A DNA stretch of 64,000 nucleotides from Sinonovacula constricta (taxonomy: Eukaryota > Mollusca > Bivalvia > Cardiida > Solecurtidae), in the NCBI GenBank assembly GCA_007844125.1, contig CM017571.1:29523978-29587977 (forward strand). The letters are read 5' to 3'. The notes beneath the pieces were generated by a model that had not been told where the DNA came from, ran no database searches, and was given only the letters and a program-made list of their open reading frames with translations. A program made the translations under genes and the position numbers. Positions 22,801-38,300 of the stretch are shown one piece after another (position 1 is the first letter of the stretch; every line of letters starts with the position of its first letter).

Positions 22801-25305
22801 ATAAAACATGTAGCCAAAAAGTTAAAAAGATACTTTTCTAATGGCATTTAATACAGAAATGCATAGCATAAGATTGTGACCATAACATCATCTTAAAGAT
22901 TGAAGATAAGAAACCTCCAAAATAACATCAGCACAACAAAAGACTGGGTCTATAAATAAAAACAAGTGCTGTCTTTATGTAAAGTTTATTCCACTTAAAC
23001 AATGATGCATCATGGAAACAACTACTATATGTATTTAATGTAAACACAACTGTTTTATCAGATGGAAGTCCTGATACTCCACACTGATGAAAATAATAAA
23101 GCCAAACAAAGACATGTTTTACTTGTATTATTATAATGGTAGCAAATGATGTCTGCTGATGAAGTCACAAAAACCCTCTCAAAGAAAAAAAAAATCCTTC
23201 CAATATTTTTGAAGGGTCGGACAAACCACCTTTTTTTCCTAGCCAAATAAAAACCTGCCTTTATTAACCTGGATGAAAACCGTCTCATCACTTTCCCTAC
23301 CCATGAGATTTCAGACAAAGCACTTTTCTAAAACTTTAACAGCCAGGTCATAGCTTAATACTCCTCTTGATAAACAAAACACTTATTGGATGAAATTAGC
23401 CTGCTAAAATCAATGAAAATTCCAAAGAAATCATGGTAGGAAATGCTATGAGAAGGCTTGTGTCCAGGTCGGAAAAAAAACAAGGTTTTCTTCTGGATAG
23501 GAAAAATAATGAAAGGGTTTTCATCTGGCCCTTTCAAAACAATATTTAAGCAAATGGACATACAAAAAAGTAGAACCACTCAGAAGGATATAATCAGGAA
23601 TAAATTTCCTACATACAATTATAAAGCATCTAACTGTACAATAACTGAATCATGTATCTGGAGTTACATTTTAGCAAATACATGTATCTAAAGCTTCAGA
23701 ATGTACATGGCTACATAATTCTCTACGATTACAGTGGCACAAAATAACTTAAAACATAACAAATAACAATTACGCATGCAATACAAAACTGCAAAGTCTT
23801 GGAAATAATTTTTTAAATTACATTTTAAAGTAAAGATAGCAAGTTAAGCTTAAGCTCTTTACATGTAACTTAACTGGTTATTATTTCTGTTACTGTTAAC
23901 TGCTTGTTATACTAATAATACAAAGAATATGTTGGAAGATGTTTCTGTCTTTCATTTTACTGTGAAAATCACTAGATGTACGGAAATCCAAATCCCTTCC
24001 AACCAATCCGCTAATTATCAAGTCATTGGCAACATAGCATATTAGGGTGTGACCTCAACATGTAAAAAATTGTTAAAACAAAGCCCATCTTTGTGGCATG
24101 TGTGTCATAAACCCCTACTTCCTACCTTTCTTCCCATCTGAATGGATCGTCTCAACTTTTGGTTTTATCTGCACTCATGTGCCTTTCTTGTACAAAAAGT
24201 ATACAAGAGTGTACCAAAATGAAGTAATGTCATACACTCTACTTTATACATATGTAAAAGACCCTATAAATGTATAAGACCCTATAAATGTTTACTATCC
24301 CTAATCATCATCCATTACCTGGTGATTTGATTACTAGTATTGTATTGCACAGCTTTGAGATGATATTCTCTTAAGATTTGCAGATGCAATTGTAAAGCGC
24401 AAAAAAGACTACCAAAATAGATGGAAAGATCTCATTGTAAGTACCAATACATAGTGGCTATATTTTACAGTTTGCATACAGTTAACCAGTTTCTGATTTC
24501 ATAAACTTTGCCAACATTAAAACTGTCTAAATAAAGAAACAAACTATATCAAGCATCGGTCTAAGCAAATAAAACATTTCTAAATCAAGGTGAGAGAAAG
24601 AGGAATAAATTTTGGCATTTTTATTTATAAAATTGCATTGACATGCATGCATAAAAACACCATACTTTTAACAACAGGTTTGTTTTTAGACAGTGGCTGA
24701 CACACTTTTTAATGATTACATTTTGAGCAGTGTAAACAACAATACAAACACTGAATACAATATGAGAACACATGTATATCACATATTTTGACATTTATTA
24801 TCCTTTTTTAGTATGAATGGTGAATGAGTTAAATGTGTCAAGTTTTGTAAGAATCTACATTTCCATGTAATTACTGGTAATTTCATATTATAAGTTGCAA
24901 TTGTTTTCATAATGTAGTTAGTGATTTACATAGTAACATCAAATTTTATTTTTTATATAAGTCAACTCAACGTAAACAATGCAATACTTTATTATGCGAT
25001 TGGATTTATATAAATAAATTACAGTAAGAACAGTTTATGAATCAGATGTAGTGAAAATTTCATAACAGTAAATACATTATTATGATTATCAATCCAGTAT
25101 TGCACAGTGCCAAGTATAGAGATACATGATAACTGTTCTGATTAAATAAGATTCTGATTAAATATTAAATAAGATTGTTACTACAAGTATACAGAAACCA
25201 ACCTAATAAACTATGTGCTGTATTAACAGCAATAAATAAGGAATAAGAAATGTTCAACCTGAAAAAAAAAAACCCTGACCTTATGTATGTTTATACAAGA
25301 GGTGG

Positions 25306-25632
25306 TTTGTTTGTTTGTTTGTTTATTGGGTTTATCATCCCACCAACAGTATTTCAGTTATCTAGAGACGGTGTCCACTTGAAGCAGATATAGTGCTGCC
25401 TTCACTGTGTATAGCATGCCATGAACACCTGGCATGATACCACACCCAGTCACATTATCCTGACACCGGGCGAACCAGTTGTGGAACTACCCTTATATTT
25501 GCTTGAGCGTTGGCAAGGGAGCTATGCCACTACCATTTTTTACGACTTTGGTATGTCGTGGCCTGAGATCGAACCCGGGGCCTCCCGTACCTGGAGCCGA
25601 CATTCTACCGATTGAGCTACGAGGTCCGGTGC
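25306..25632 (-). mobile_element. tRNA-derived SINE, full length
   Basis: Same family as the 12.4-kb copy. Read on the minus strand the head is tRNA-like with an A-box (TAGCTCAATCGG) and a B-box (GGTTCGATCTC), then the shared core and an AAAC-type tail. The flanks show an imperfect direct repeat (AARAGGTGGTTT). Short open frames across it are not genes. Confidence 0.85.
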
Positions 25633-26548
25633 AAAAGGTGGTTTCATTGAAAGTCTGTGATGAAATTAAGATGAACATATCACAGGTATGACATGTTTTA
25701 CCTTCTTTTGCACAAAAGTATGTGGAAACAGGTAACATATACCATTTTCCCAAAGTTTAATAGTTTGTATATGACTGATTTGTTCTCAACATTCTATAAC
25801 TCAATGTATAATATAAGTAAGAATAAGCAAAAAAGCCCATATGTGCCTTATGACAGTCACATTATTAAACATTACAACACAGATAATGTTTTTGAGTAAA
25901 AGTACATTAATATGCTGTTGACACTGAAGTGAAAATAACTTACTATGTAAACATTCAAATTTACATATACAAATTTAAACATACATGTTAACACATCATT
26001 GATTTCACACATACATGCTTACACATATATATTTACGGAAACATACATATCAAACATGTGTACACAAACAGGTTTATGAATACATTTTTGTATGAAAAAG
26101 AGATACACAAACAAGCTTAAGTTAACATGAAGATGCATATAAAATTTCTACACATACACGCCTACAAAAATACATGTTTACAAAGGTTAACTGTAAAAAC
26201 AGTATCAATAATTCAAGCAGGTAAGGTAACAATGATACAAAGTGTTGCATAAAATGTAGAACAACCTTGGTTTGGTATATAATGTTACATAAAGTAGTAG
26301 ATTAGGAGTAAACAATGTAGGAATAAACACATTGGTTAAACAAAATTAACATGTCATTTTTAATGGATTTTCTGATGGGTAATAAAAATGATCACTTACC
26401 ATATCAGATCAGTCTAAAATGTTTTTGAAAATAGCCATGGAGAGAAATTTTATTTTTAAATGGAAAAAGCAGTTTAAAACGTATTAAAAATGTATTCTGT
26501 CTCACTTTTCGTTTTAAAAAAAAAATTAGAAAAAAATTAAAGAAACAC

Positions 26549-26765
26549 AATTATGGTCATCATAGCAACATCCCGCTATTTTGTTGGAGGAAGACCTTAG
26601 ACAAATGTCAGGATAGAACCACTACTGCACCCCCAACTCAGCAAGAGGACATTCCCATTTAAATAACTTTGCCCTGACCGAGACTCGAACCTAAACGGTG
26701 AGTGGCGAGCAGACAGAGGAGTCCCATGTCTGCATTTTACCACCATGCCACAGGAGCCCCCTACT
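26549..26765 (-). mobile_element. SINE-like repeat (third family)
   Basis: TATGGTCATCATAGC, GTTGGAGGAAGACC, GGATAGAACCACTACTGCAC, then GACCGAGACTCGAACC (reverse: B-box-like GGTTCGAGTC). It is shared in order with 46437-46640 and 61296-61500. Confidence 0.65.
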
Positions 26766-28958
26766 TGCTTAAAGAAAAATCCGTGTAAATATTAAAATTA
26801 TAAATCTATAATGACGTAGAAATAGTTTCCATTGAAACATTCCTTTTTAAGCACAAAACGTCCCATTTGCTTAAATAAAGAATAAAAAAATTGAAATACA
26901 TAAATAATACAAGAAAATTGATAATGGTGCAATGGTGTGTGACATTGTCTGAAGTATGCATGTAGTTAAAAGGATAACATCATTTTCTGCAACCATTAAA
27001 CAACATGTTTGATTTTGAATATAAAATTTTATAGGATAAATTGACAGGTAAGTACAATTTGTTCTTTCATTAAAATAATAATGACAACATTTAGAACAAT
27101 ACTATTAGCATTTTATTCTTTATTCACAAGAGCTTAGTTCAAACTTTGTTGGGCTACTTTATCTTATATACGTGATTAGGCATAAAATAATCTGTAACAA
27201 AATATTTCACTCAGGGATTTGTCAGAAATAGGATCAATCATAGAATGGCTGTGAGATGGGGAGATCCCAACCCTGGCACAACCTTGTCTAGCAGTATCTC
27301 ACTAAGGCTTGCTTCCATTAAAATAGTCAAAGAGTAAATCTAATCAGACCACAGATGATGGTAGACACTGTGCTCCACTATCCTCAGTGCTGAATAGAGT
27401 TAGCTGCTCTAAATTTTGATAAAAGCTTTAATCCACACAGAAAATTCCAAGTAAAAAAGGGACATAAATGTGACAAAATGAATTTTAGGGTTATTTGCTC
27501 CATTGAAATGTTGCCTGAATTTGTTGTGAACAACTATTCTCAGTTTCGGGTAAATAACAAGAAATGGACTTTCAAATTCTAACCTTTGGCAACCTTTTTC
27601 AATGGAATCTCACCAAGGCTCATGCTGGGAGCTGTCTATCAGAATTTGCACTATTTGCTACTTACTCTCCAACAATATGTATAGGCAGATTGCAATGAAG
27701 ATGTAGGAAGGTGTTAAAGAATTTTTAAGAGTCAGTAACAAAACATTGCAGCATCAGAGTTATGATGAAGTAAACTAGTCAACATTATACCTATATTGAT
27801 ATGAGGTAGTAATAAAGAATGAAACAATGAAAAGCAGAAGAGATCAGCAATCTCAGTTAAACTTGTAAACATGTAATGATTTTTTGAAATGAAACATTTA
27901 AAAGTTTCAACTGGCCAGAGCTTAGTGTCATGTCATAATCTGACACAGAAAAATGTGTTCAGTCCTCATTGCTTCTTCAGTAAAGAAAGGCAGTAAAGAT
28001 GATTGATAAGTTCAACAAAATAAGAGTAGGAAATCATGTAGAATCTAATTGTCTCAATATGCGTTCTGTCTTTTGACCTTTCCTTACCTTTGGATTGAAG
28101 AGTACTATTACACTAAGAAAGTTTTTGATGCAACCATCAATGAATTTACAATTTCTTTTTCCCTTTTCACTTTGTATATTATATCAGGCAAAGAATCTGC
28201 CATTTAAAGGTTGCAATCTCATAAATGAACTGTTGGAAATGTTCAGTTGGTGTAGACAACCTCATTAAAATTATCTCATGAATATTTTATTAAAGCCCCT
28301 TCAAATGTCTGTGCAAAAAAGGATTATAATAATAAAAAAGATTCGAATGATGGACAATCAACCCAGAGAAATTATAGTATTGAAGGAAAATAAGTAACCA
28401 AGTGTTGTTTTTATATTTTGGGGAAAAGACCTGGCCTTTCAGTAGAGGGAAAAACGCGCAAAAAATCATGTTTGGGGGAGAAACCCTTATATTAACAAAA
28501 CGGGTTAATAACTTCAAAATAAACAATAAAAACTTGGAACAACAGTCCAAAGTGTCATAATCAATAAAAAAGTTCATCCCAGTTGGAATCACTTAAGGTA
28601 ATAACATTTCCTCTAGACTGTGAGAAACTGCTTATCCTGAAAAAATATTCTTTTTTTTTTTGTACCAACAGAATCAGATTTGTAACCTTTTTTATGTAGC
28701 ATCTGCTATTACGCAAAATAGTGTCTACGGAATAAAAGATAGTTTAAAGTTCGGAACTATCCTGACATTAAACGGCTACAGTTATTTAGCAAAAAAAGAA
28801 AACCCCTGGTAAACTTCCATTAACAATCTTAAAATTAATAGAAAAGTTAATAACAAGTGAAAGATAGTTAAAAACAACAATAGAAGGCTCCAGTACAATC
28901 AACAAATATATAACAACAAATATCAACTAGTCTAATCACATCATCACAATCTCTTTGA

Positions 28959-29351
28959 CTAAACCTCAGTTGAGCGATGTTTCTGCATAGAACTTTGTTT
29001 TTGCTTCTGCAGCCAGGACATTAACACTTCATTAATCTGTTTCCTAAATTCATTGTGCATTTCTAAGAAAGATCGAGCTCTTTTCTCAACTATTAAACTA
29101 CCAGGCGATGTTGGACTTGCATCGTCTAAAGAATCACTGGAATCAAATGGATTCCTTCTATGTCCACCATGAGTGTTGCTTGGCAACTCAATCACACAAT
29201 TGTCGTGACTGTCGTCGGTTGGAGGATGGTAGGAATCGTCAATGGCGCTCTGCACCAATCTACGGCCAGAATTAGCCTCCAAATCTTGCAGTTGGCTTCG
29301 GAGTTCACTCACACACAGTTTCATATAGTCATAGCTGGCACAAGACAGCAC
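28959..29351 (-). CDS. PHETA: PHETA coding exon 3 with F&H motif and stop
   Basis: The acceptor is TCTTTTAAG. It encodes residues 107-236. VLSCASYDYMKLCVSEL continues the family block ALSRASFDYLRLVVREL. A polar, Asp/Ser-rich linker holds NPF, then comes the OCRL-binding FLEMHNEF and a Gln/Lys-rich tail ending RSTEV. Confidence 0.94.
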   Translation of the reverse strand: MLSCASYDYMKLCVSELRSQLQDLEANSGRRLVQSAIDDSYHPPTDDSHDNCVIELPSNTHGGHRRNPFDSSDSLDDASPTSPGSLIVEKRARSFLEMHNEFRKQINEVLMSWLQKQKQSSMQKHRSTEV

Positions 29352-32300
29352 CTTAAAAGATATGTAGACATTATATGATTGTTTTATCCTGTCATAATGA
29401 CTTCAGGTGATAAAATACAGAGGGTTTATATAAACCAAGACTGGAAGGCCTAGAAATATGATAAACGCCTGAACTAAATGTACTTAAAAAATGATTGAAA
29501 AGGAATTGTATAAATTAGCTATCATTACACAATATCTTTAATTTAAGGTAATTAATAGTCACAAATGAGAGACAGATTTTAAAGGATAAAAAAGCAAGAA
29601 ACTTAGAAAAATCAAACTTGTACGGCAAAATCTGCATCTGTGATGGTACCTAACAAACATAACCTTAGCTGACTGAGCTATTCTGCCAAAGGATACATAT
29701 TACTGTACTGCAGTCAAACACTCGGGATTACTTTTTAGCAAATGAATGGGCTATCACAGTTACAGCAGCTGGTCTCATAATTTTTCCAATGTATTCTAAT
29801 GCAAAAACTTTTGTTTATAAAGCAATGCATGAGATAGCCATGCTCCAATTGACAACAACCTAACAACTTTGAGGCAATTAATTACTTTATCTAGGTTTTG
29901 AATCTGGATGCATGTCAGCATATTTTCACAACTCTGAAAGTGACAACTCTTGATTGTATTATGGGATGATTGACACCTTGATCGAAATTGCTACAAGTAA
30001 CAAACATGTAATTGTCTATGCTGAGATTTCTCTCATTGTGAAGTTAATTTGATAAAGTCTTAACTCTAGAAAATTGGCATGGCAGAATAAAATATGTATT
30101 TCTAGCTTTACCATAAAACAAAAGCATAAACAAAATATTTAAAACACTTAAAAATCAGTTGTTCTAAATTTAATTCCATTCTTTTTGAAAATAATAGCAT
30201 TACGACAATGGCAGAAACATTTCCAAAACAAAAAAGGCTGATAAGTGTACAAGTATTTAGCAATGTCTGTCGCATTAACTATGATTTTAAGAATTCTATG
30301 ATTTTAAAAATGATTAAGTCCATGAAGTTTTTGAAGTCTTTTCTGAATCATTTTGACAAATAAATGAGTGTATTTACTGTGATCTTAATGACATGTTCCA
30401 TATAACAGCAATAAAATATACAAATCAGGTGAAAGCAGCATGACTATGATCCTTCAGTTACTTTGTGTATAATAACTTGCCATGCCTCTTTTTTATAATC
30501 TTCTGTCATTCTGTCAACCTTAGGCAGATTATCTTTGCAGCAAATTTACAATCTCTGTTCTCTTGAGCAATAAGTAATTTCTAAACATTTGCACATGGAA
30601 TGAAATAAACCCACAATTTTCCTCGATTTTAATTGATATGAACTAAAAGATATTGTAAGGATACCTGAACCTGTCGTTCATAAAATACTCTTTTTTTTTT
30701 AATCAAATGTTTTCAATTTTCAATTGAAATTTTCCAGTTTACTCTGTTGTTACTTATGCTTTGGACGTTTTTTCATGGAAGAAACGAGACTGTAGGAGAT
30801 ATAGCCTCAAGATTATCTGGCAAGTAGGAGAAATTTGTTAAGCCTTTGGCGAGAGAACAGTATTCCTCCAGGTGGAATCTCAGCTAATTATCTATTAATC
30901 TCTATCCATTCTTGAATATATTGTATGCATTATTTGCATTATTTTCATGTGTAACTTTATCAATTCCCATTACCTGTTCACAAACAAGTTCTTTTAATCA
31001 TAGATTGTCCACTTTCATTATCTCAAGTTCCTAGGGGTGAAGAAAATGCTTTCGAAATATCCAGAAGTCGATATGTCTTAAGTAATTGATAGTTTTAGTC
31101 CATTAGAATATAAAACCACAAGAACACACATTCTCTTACCTGGAGTTTAGAACTTTAACTAGGTACTTATTTCCATAAACAGATGTTTTGGACAGCATAA
31201 CTATAGTAATTACACGATGCATTGTATCTTTTTTAATTTTAAATTTCCATATGTATGCATATGAAACAAAATAAATAATGGTGATATTGTAATAAGTACA
31301 TAACATGAACTTAAGAATGTATATTAGGGCTATGTCCTCTTTAATAATACTCATTGTTGAACATGATAAACAACTTTTGTTTAGCAATAAGTTTAGAAAG
31401 AAATGTCATTGTAAACAGACACATGCCCCCGAAGTCATGTTCAGTAAAGCAAATTTTGTAATTGTCATGGAGATATTTGAGTTATTAAAAAGACAATAGC
31501 ATTAGATTTATGTATATAACCATATTGAATTGTTTACCTCTTATCATTTGTTTTCAATAGGCAAAAAAATACATCAGATAAAAATAAAATAAAATAAAGG
31601 CTGTCTTGTGCATGACACATCATCTTCATATGTTTGACATTTCTGCCAGGTTATTTCAAAATCCCTCCAGAAATGACAGAGTTACTGAGCTGACACAACC
31701 ACTAGTGCACTACCAGGGATTATGATTTTGAACAGTAAGTGTGACCTTCACCTTCCAGTAACCGAACTGGGTCTTGTGCGCAACATGTCGTCTTCGTGAG
31801 TTTGACACTTCTGACTAGTTATTTTAAAATCCATGCAGAAATGATGGAGTTATTAAGCGGACATAAAAAACAGACAGACAGATGGATAGAGAGATGGCCA
31901 GACTGTTCGACAACTATATGCCCGCATTTGGGGGCATAAAAACTTGCAGCTACCCGACTTTGAGAAAAATTAATCATTCATATATTGAAATATAGCTCAA
32001 CAGACCAGATATTTGTTTCGAAATAGCCATTTTTCAAAATATGATAATTAGACATAAGAGAAGTAAAAACATACAGATAGAGCAGGAAAAAGATTGGGAC
32101 TGACATACCTACTTTGATATAGTGGTAATTTTGAGGTAAGTGATTTGGAGATAGCAAGTGTGGACTGTAATAGTACCTTAGCACAATGATTAGTCAAGTA
32201 AGCTGGCAAACTTTGCCACACTAAATTCTCTCCCTTGGTCTCGACTAGGATTCAAAACCAAATACAGGAAAGGTCCGGGTAATAACAAAGCTGAAAGTGT

Positions 32301-35300
32301 GCAGGTAGGGAGAGTAAAGATTGGATTTGTCTTGGTATAAAAATGGAGGGGAAATGTTCACCATAGCAGCAGGAGGATTATTGGCAATGACTCAGATTTG
32401 AAAAAGCACTTTCACCTTCATCCAAGCCTCCATCTCCTCCTGAGTATCCGCAGCCAAGATGTAAGTACGCAGGTTGTGGCTTGGAAATTGTATTATAAAG
32501 GTAAAGTTTTCATCATGGTCAGACAGCTCTATAGTGCAGCCTTCCAACACTATCACACCTGTAAATGAAATTAACAATAACCACAATAGATCGTTTGTAT
32601 GTTGTTTCATACAGTATACATACAAAAATTGACCTCTAGGGGAGGGGAAAAGGCTAATGGTAAGATGCAGCAATCTGAATTACCGGGTCTGTAATTTGAA
32701 TCCTGGATGGGTTGCTTTTATTTTTCAGAGATGAAAATTAACACTGAATTGTTCAACTTCACCCAGGTGACACAAGAGTTCTTTGGGTCATGCATAAGTG
32801 CTTCCAAGATCATTAATCTCAGCTTATAAAGCTGGATATATGAACTCAATAACTAGGGGGTATAACTGCTAAAAGACATAAACATATAACTGTTAACTAA
32901 CCTCTGATAGTTAACAGAATCCCAACAGCACAGGAAATGAAAAGTTAACATAGGTAGAGTTTGTTTGGAATTGTATATGCAGTTGTCCCTATGGTCAGAT
33001 TTCAGCCCTTTCAATTCTATCACTTCTGTTGATTGCTTTTTAAATTGCACTGACACAGTTATGATCATAATGGCAGTTCAGCTTTTATTGGAAGAGAAGA
33101 AAAATGTCAAGGAAAAACCACTGGCACAACCCAGGTCAGCATAAGACCAGTCCACATCATTTTTCTTTCAATAACCCAGGTCATGGGTGACCCCCAAACA
33201 CACCAGTACAACAGGCCATGGCATGCCCCGTATCACACTAGTACAACAGGCCATGGCATGCCCCCTATCACACTAGTACAACAGGCCATGGCATGCCCCC
33301 TATCACACTTGTACAACAGGCCATGGCATGCCCCTATCACACTAGTACAACAGGCCATGGCATGCCCCTATCACACTCGTACAACAGGCCAAGGCATGCC
33401 CACTATCACACTAGTACAACAGGCCATGGCATGCCCCTATCACACTAGTACAACAGGCCATGGCCTCCCCCTATCACATGTACAACAGGCCATGACATGC
33501 CCCTATCACACTTGTACAACAGGCCATGGCATACCCCCTATCACACTAGTACAACAGGCCATGGCATGCCCCAATCACAATAGTAAAACAGGCCATGGCA
33601 TGCCCCTATCACACTTGTACAACAGGCCATGGCATGCCCCCTATCACACTTGTACAACAGGCCATGACATGCCCCCTATCACACAAGTACAACAGGCCAT
33701 GGCATGCCCCCTATCACACTCGTACAACAGGCCATGGCATGCCCCCTATCACACTTGTACAACAGGCCATGGCATGCCCCTATCACACTTGTACAACAGG
33801 CCATGGCATGCCCCATATTACACTAGTACAACAGGCCATGGCATGCCCCCTATCACACTAGTACAACAGGCCATGGCATGTCCCCTATCACACTAGTACA
33901 ACAGGCCATGGCATGCCCCCTATCACACTAGTACAACAGGCCATGGCATGCCCCCTATCACACTTGTACAACAGGCCATGGCATGCCCCTATCACACTAG
34001 TACAACAGGTCATGGCATGCCCCTATCACACTCATACAACAGGCCATGGTATGCCCCCTATCACACAAGTACAACAGGCCATGGCATGTCCCCTATCACA
34101 CTAGCACAAAAGGCCATGGCATGCCCCTATCACACTAGTAAAACAGGCCTATGGCATACCCCGATCACACGAGTACAACAGGCCATGGCATGTCCTTATC
34201 ACACTCGTACAAAAGGCCATGGCATGCCCCTATCACACTCGTACAACAGGCCATGGCATGCCTCGTATCACACTAGTACAACAGGCCATGGCATGCCCCG
34301 TATCACACTAGTACAACAGGCCATGCCATGCCCCTATCAAACTAGTAAAACAGGCCATGGCATGCCCCTATCACACTAGTACAACAGGCCATGGCATGTC
34401 CCTATCACACTTGTACAACAGGCCATGGCATGCCACCTATCACATTCGTACAACAGGCCATGGCATGCCCCCTATCACACTTGTACAACAGGCTATGGCT
34501 TGTCCCCTATCACACTAGTACAACAGGTCATGGCATGCCCCCTATCACACTAGTACAACAGGCCATGGCATGCCCCTATCACATGTACAACAGGCCATGG
34601 CATGCCCACTATCACACTCATACAACAGGCAATGGCATGCCCCCTATCACTCTAGTCCAACAGGCCATGGCATGTCCCTATCACACTCGTACAACAGGCC
34701 ATGGCATGCCCCTATCACACCAGTGTAATAGGGATGAATGACCTCCACACATGAGTACAACAAGCCATAGATGTCCTCTATCACATTAGGACATAGCATG
34801 CCCCTATCACACTAGAACAATAGGCTATGGGCAGCCTCTATCACACCAGTACAACTCCATAGATGGCCTCTATCAGACCACCAGTACAACAGGCGATTAG
34901 CACCCTCTATCACACTAGTACAACAGGCTATTAGCACCCTCTATCACACCAGTACAACTCCATATATGGCATCTATCACACCAGTACAACAGGCGATTAG
35001 CACCCTCTATCACACTAGTACAACAGGCTATTAGCACCCTCTATCACACTAGTACAACAGGCTATTAGCACCATCTATCACACTAGTACAACAAGCTATT
35101 AGCACCCTCTATCACACTAGTACAACAGGCTATTAGCACCCTCTATCACACTAGTACAACTCCATATATGGCCTCTATCACACCAGTACAACAGGCTATT
35201 AGCACCCTCTATCACACTAGTACAACTCCATATATGGCCTCTATCACACCAGTACAACAGATCATGGGCACCCTCTATCACACCAGTACAACAGGCTATT

Positions 35301-38300
35301 GGCACCCTCTATCACACCAGTACAACAGACCATGGGCACCCTCTATCACACCAGTACAACAGGCCATGGGCACCCTCTATCACACCAGTACAAAAGACCA
35401 TGGGCACCCTCTATCACTCCAGTACAAAAGACCATGGGCACCCTCTATCACACCAGTACAAAAGACCATGGGCACCCTCTACCACACCAGTACAACAGAT
35501 CATGGGCACCCTCTATCACACCAGTACAAAAGACCATGGGCACCCTCTATCACACCAGTACAACAGGCTATTGGCACCCTCTATCACACCAGTACAAAAG
35601 ACCATGGGCACCCTCTATCACACCAGTACAACTCCATATATGCCCTCTATCACACCAGTACAAAAGGCCATGGGCACCCTCTATCACACCAGTACAACAG
35701 GCTATGGGCACCCTCTATCACACCAGTACAAAAGGCCATGGGCACCCTCTATCACACCAGTACAAAAGGCCATGGGCACCCTCTATCACACCAGTACAAC
35801 AGGCTATTGGCACCCTCTATCACACCAGTACAACAGGCCATGGGCACCCTCTATCACACTAGTACAACGGGCCATGGCATGCCCCCTTTTACACCAATAC
35901 AACAGGCCATGGGCACCCTCTTTCACACCAGCACAACAGGCAATGGGTACCATCTATCACTCCAGTACAACAGGCTTTGGGCACCCTCTATCACACCAGT
36001 ACAACTCCATAGATGCCCCTTATCACACCAGTACAACAGGCCATGGGCACCCTCTATCACACCAGTATAACAGGCCATGGGCACCCTCTACCACACCAGT
36101 ACAACAGGCCATGAGAACCCTCTATCACACCAGTATAACAGGCCATGGGCACCCTCTACCACACCAGTACAACAGGCCATGGGCACCCTCTATCACACCA
36201 GTACAACAGACCATGGGCACCCTCTATCACTCCAGTACAACAGGCCATGGGCACCCTCTATCACTCCAGTACAACAGGCCATGGGCACCCTCTATCACTC
36301 CAGTACAACAGGCCATGGGCACCCTCTATCACTCCAGTACAACAGGCCATGGGCACCCTCTATCACTCCAGTACAACAGGCCATGGGCACCCACTATCAC
36401 ACCAGTACAACAGATCATGGGCACCCTCTATCACACCAGTACAACAGATCATGGGCACCCTCTATCACTCCAGTACAACAGGCCATGGGCACCCTCTATC
36501 ACTCCAGTACAACAGGCCATGGGCACCCTCTACCACACCAGTACAACAGACCATGGGCACCCTCTATCACACCAGTACAACAGGCCATGGGCACCCTCTA
36601 TCACTCCAGTACAACAGGCCATGGGCACCCTTTATCACTCCAGTACAACAGACCATGGGCACCCTCTATCACTCCAGTACAACAGGCCATGGGCACCCTC
36701 TACCACACCAGTACAACAGGCCATGGGCACCCTCTATCACACCAGTACAACAGGCCATGGGCACCCTCTATCACACCAGTACAACAGGCCATGGGCACCC
36801 TCTATCACTCCAGTACAACAGGCCATGGGCACCCTCTATCACACCAGTATAACAGACCATGGGCACCCTCTACCACACCAGTACAACAGACCATGGGCAC
36901 CCTCTATCACACCAGTACAACAGGCCATGGGCACCCTCTATCACACCAGTATAACAGGCCATGGGCACCCTCTATCACACCAGTATAACAGGCCATGGGC
37001 ACCCTCTATCACACCAGTACAACAGGCCATGGGCACCCTCTATCACACCAGTATAACAGGCCATGGGCACCCTCTATCACACCAGTATAACAGGCCATGG
37101 GCACCCTCTATCACACTAGTACAACAGGCTATGGGCACCCTCTATCACACCAGTACAACAGGCCATGGGCACCCTCTATCACACCAGTACAACAGGCCAT
37201 GGGCACCCTCTATCACTCCAGTACAACAGACCATGAGAACCCTCTATCACACCAGTACAACGGGCCATGGGCACCCTCTATCACACTAGTACAACAGGCT
37301 ATGGGCACCCTCTATCACACTAGTACAACGGGCCATGCGCACCCTCTATCACACCAGTACAACAGGCCATGGGCACCCTCTATCACTCCAGTACAACAGG
37401 CCATGGGCACCCTTTATCACTCCAGTACAACAGGCCATGGGCACCCTCTATCACACCAGTACAACAGGCCATGGGCACCCTCTATCACTCCAGTACAACA
37501 GGCCATGGGCACCCTTTATCACTCCAGTACAACAGGCCATGGGCACCCTCTATCACACCAGTACAACAGGCCATGGGCACCCTCTATCACACCAGTACAA
37601 AAGGCCATGGGCACCCTCTATCACACCAGTACAACAGGCCATGGGCACCCTCTATCACACCAGTACAACAGACCATGAGAACCCTCTACCACACCAGTAC
37701 AACAGGCCATGGGCACCCTCTATCACACCAGTACAACAGACCATGAGAACCCTCTATCACACCAGTATAACAGGCCATGGGCACCCTCTATCACACCAGT
37801 ACAAAAGGCCATGGGCACCCTCTATCACACCAGTACAACAGGCCATGGGCACCCTCTACCACACCAGTACAACAGACCATGGGCACCCTCTATCACACCA
37901 GTACAACAGACCATGAGAACCCTCTACCACACCAGTACAACAGGCCATGGGCACCCTCTATCACACCAGTACAAAAGGCCATGGGCACCCTCTATCACAC
38001 CAGTACAACAGGCCATGGGCACCCTCTACCACACCAGTACAACAGACCATGGGCACCCTCTATCACACCAGTACATTAGATCATGGGCACCCTTTATCAC
38101 TCCAGTACAACAGACCATGAGAACCCTCTATCACACCAGTACAACGGGCCATGGGCACCCTCTATCACACTAGTACAACAGGCTATGGGCACCCTCTATC
38201 ACACTAGTACAACGGGCCATGCGCACCCTCTATCACACCAGTACAACAGGCCATGGGCACCCTCTATCACTCCAGTACAACAGGCCATGGGCACCCTTTA

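Larger units (their letters stand above)
21842..28958. other. Convergent intergenic region between XBP1 and PHETA
   Basis: Contains family D2 and two SINE copies. The PHETA 3' UTR must lie at its right end; TTTATT (reverse AATAAA) at ~28285 is one candidate polyadenylation signal. The 100-codon minus frame at 28.3-28.6 kb would then be UTR. Confidence 0.5.

Noticed and set aside
23058..23579. Pair of minus frames at 23.06-23.32 and 23.36-23.58 kb
   Set aside because: They are short, A/T-homopolymer rich and have no splice context or family match.
35400..37289. 629-codon plus-strand open frame and its companions (33.2-38.7 kb)
   Set aside because: It is wholly made of a 34-bp tandem unit lacking stops in all phases, and it lies antisense in a PHETA intron. 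There is no start context or unique sequence.
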